A DNA stretch of 5,989 nucleotides from an uncultured Collinsella sp. (GTDB lineage Bacteria > Actinomycetota > Coriobacteriia > Coriobacteriales > Coriobacteriaceae), in NCBI GenBank assembly GCA_958443265.1, contig CAUCKA010000050.1, forward strand, positions 1 through 5,989, written 5' to 3'. Positions 5,043 through 5,989 of the stretch are shown here, in pieces (within the stretch, counting starts at the first letter, position 1; each line of letters begins with the position of its first letter). The position numbers and the translations under genes were made by a program. The notes beneath the pieces were generated by a model. The model ran no database searches. It worked only from the letters and a program-made list of their open reading frames with translations, and had not been told where the DNA came from.

Positions 5043-5989
5043 ATGAGCTCTGAAAAACGAGGAACGATTGGTTCGTTCGCTCTGCTGGGCATGACGGTCG
5101 CCGCCGTGTTCGGTATCAAGAACATCATCAACAACAACGCGGCCATCGGCTTGGCAGCTGCGCCGTCGTTCTTCTTCGCCACGCTTTTGTACTTTGTCCC
5201 CTATACCCTGGTTACCGCCGAGTTCGTCGGCCTTAACAAGGACTCCGAGTCGGGCGTGTACGCCTGGGTCAAGACCTCGATGGGCGGCCGCTGGGCATTC
5301 CTGACGGCGTTTAGCTACTGGTTCGTTAACCTGTTCTACTTTGCGTCCGTCCTGCCTAACGTCATCATTTACGCGAGCTACGTGTTCTTTGGTGCCAATG
5401 CCGAGCTCTCGCAGCTGTGGATCACCATTATCGAGATCGTCGTCTTTGCTATCGCCACGTGGGTTTCGACCAAGGGCGCTAAGTGGATCGGCTCCATTTC
5501 CTCCTTCGGCTCGACCGCGGCTCTCGGCCTGACTGCCGTGTTCATCTTGCTGTCCCTGGCTGCTGCCTTTGGCGGCGTCGAGTTCGCTACGGCTCCTACC
5601 CCCGCTAACATGGCTCCCGACACGACCAACTTCGCAACTATGTGGGGCTTCTTCGGTACGCTTGCCTGGATCATCCAGGGCGTTGGCGGCGCTGAGTCTG
5701 TCGGCGTGTTCCTTAACGACCTTAAGGGTGGCGTCAAGGCCTTCGTGCGCACCGTCGTTATCGCCGGCCTGACCATCGGCCTTCTGTATGCAGGCGCTTC
5801 GCTGCTGGTCAACCTGTTCATTCCCGAGGGCGGCGTTGCCATCTCCACCGGTATCTTCGACGTATTCGGCGCTGTCTTTGCCCACTTTGGCATTCCCATG
5901 GAAGTGTCCACGCGCGTCATTGGCCTGATCCTTCTCGCTCATATGACCCAATCCGCTGTCAAGAGCCACAATGGCCCCGCCGACCGCTT
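5043..5989 (+). CDS. ygjI: APC-superfamily permease, YgjI-like, 3' end cut by the window
   Basis: Inner-membrane transporter of the amino acid-polyamine-organocation superfamily; its substrate is unknown. The visible 315 codons have no stop. Roughly seven to eight membrane helices can be seen (about 8-24, 36-58, 84-112, 123-142, 150-177, 199-216, 235-260 and a start of one at 288). Distinctive blocks shared, as I recall them, with E. coli YgjI are NIINNN (27-32), EFVGLNKDSESGVYAWVK (60-77), GGRWAF (81-86), TYWFVN-like SYWFVN (91-96), STKGAK (142-147) and GGAES (215-219). YgjI is about 475 residues, so about a third would lie beyond the window. The start is set by GGGAGGG at 5033-5039, three bases before the ATG, which is unusually close. 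The gene is 153 bases from ebgC with two hairpins between. After about residue 299 (from 5940) the sequence turns hydrophilic where the helix should continue; see findings. Family assignment is firm, the YgjI orthology likely. Confidence 0.88.
   Translation, partial: MSSEKRGTIGSFALLGMTVAAVFGIKNIINNNAAIGLAAAPSFFFATLLYFVPYTLVTAEFVGLNKDSESGVYAWVKTSMGGRWAFLTAFSYWFVNLFYFASVLPNVIIYASYVFFGANAELSQLWITIIEIVVFAIATWVSTKGAKWIGSISSFGSTAALGLTAVFILLSLAAAFGGVEFATAPTPANMAPDTTNFATMWGFFGTLAWIIQGVGGAESVGVFLNDLKGGVKAFVRTVVIAGLTIGLLYAGASLLVNLFIPEGGVAISTGIFDVFGAVFAHFGIPMEVSTRVIGLILLAHMTQSAVKSHNGPADR

Noticed and set aside
1398..5969. Very long minus-strand open reading frame as a real giant protein
   Set aside because: It is exactly codon-aligned with three well-recognised plus-strand genes, shows no domain or membrane pattern, and has no ribosome binding site that I can see. 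Its composition is the reverse-complement image of the sense codons.
5940..5989. Beginning of a minus-strand gene at the right edge (reading ...ALDSGLGHMSE)
   Set aside because: It loosely recalls a DSG-type motif, but the stretch is too short to judge and no start signal is visible.

Overview
The window is GC-rich (roughly 60% by eye) and holds one sugar-utilisation locus with almost no unused space: a LacI-family repressor gene on the minus strand, a 376-base divergent control region, and a plus-strand set of three genes. These are an EbgA-type GH2 beta-galactosidase, its small EbgC-type partner subunit, and the 5' part of an APC-superfamily permease that most resembles E. coli YgjI. The strong codon bias (over about 1,500 codons the three plus-strand genes essentially never use TTA, CTA or TCA) and the good Shine-Dalgarno sites suggest a GC-rich, probably gut-associated actinobacterium such as Collinsella or a relative. 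That assignment is inferred from composition and gene style; no marker gene is present.

Layout: 1-28 is the downstream edge of the repressor gene with nothing identifiable. 29-1045 (minus) is the repressor. 1046-1421 is the divergent promoter region, with three near-identical palindromic operators (core CAACCGGTTG), extra half-sites and a second pair of inverted repeats. 1422-4430 is ebgA; 4434-4889 is ebgC, whose ribosome binding site lies inside the last codons of ebgA. 4890-5042 contains two hairpins, the second looking like a rho-independent terminator or attenuator. 5043-5989 is the permease, cut by the window end.

Working model: the repressor binds the three operators spaced about four helical turns apart and blocks ebgAC until a galactoside or derivative binds it. 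EbgA and EbgC then form a cytoplasmic hetero-oligomeric beta-galactosidase, and the permease, partly insulated by the hairpins, may import the substrate or a linked nutrient. The same four gene families occur in the E. coli ebgR-ebgA-ebgC-ygjI cluster, but here the repressor is divergent rather than co-directional. The retained association with an amino-acid-type permease, and retention of the 'unevolved' EbgA residues at both classical specificity positions, suggest that the natural substrate is not simply lactose. I found no wholly new system. The unusual parts are the operator array, the conserved permease linkage, the intercistronic RNA structures and an odd 3' end of the permease reading frame.
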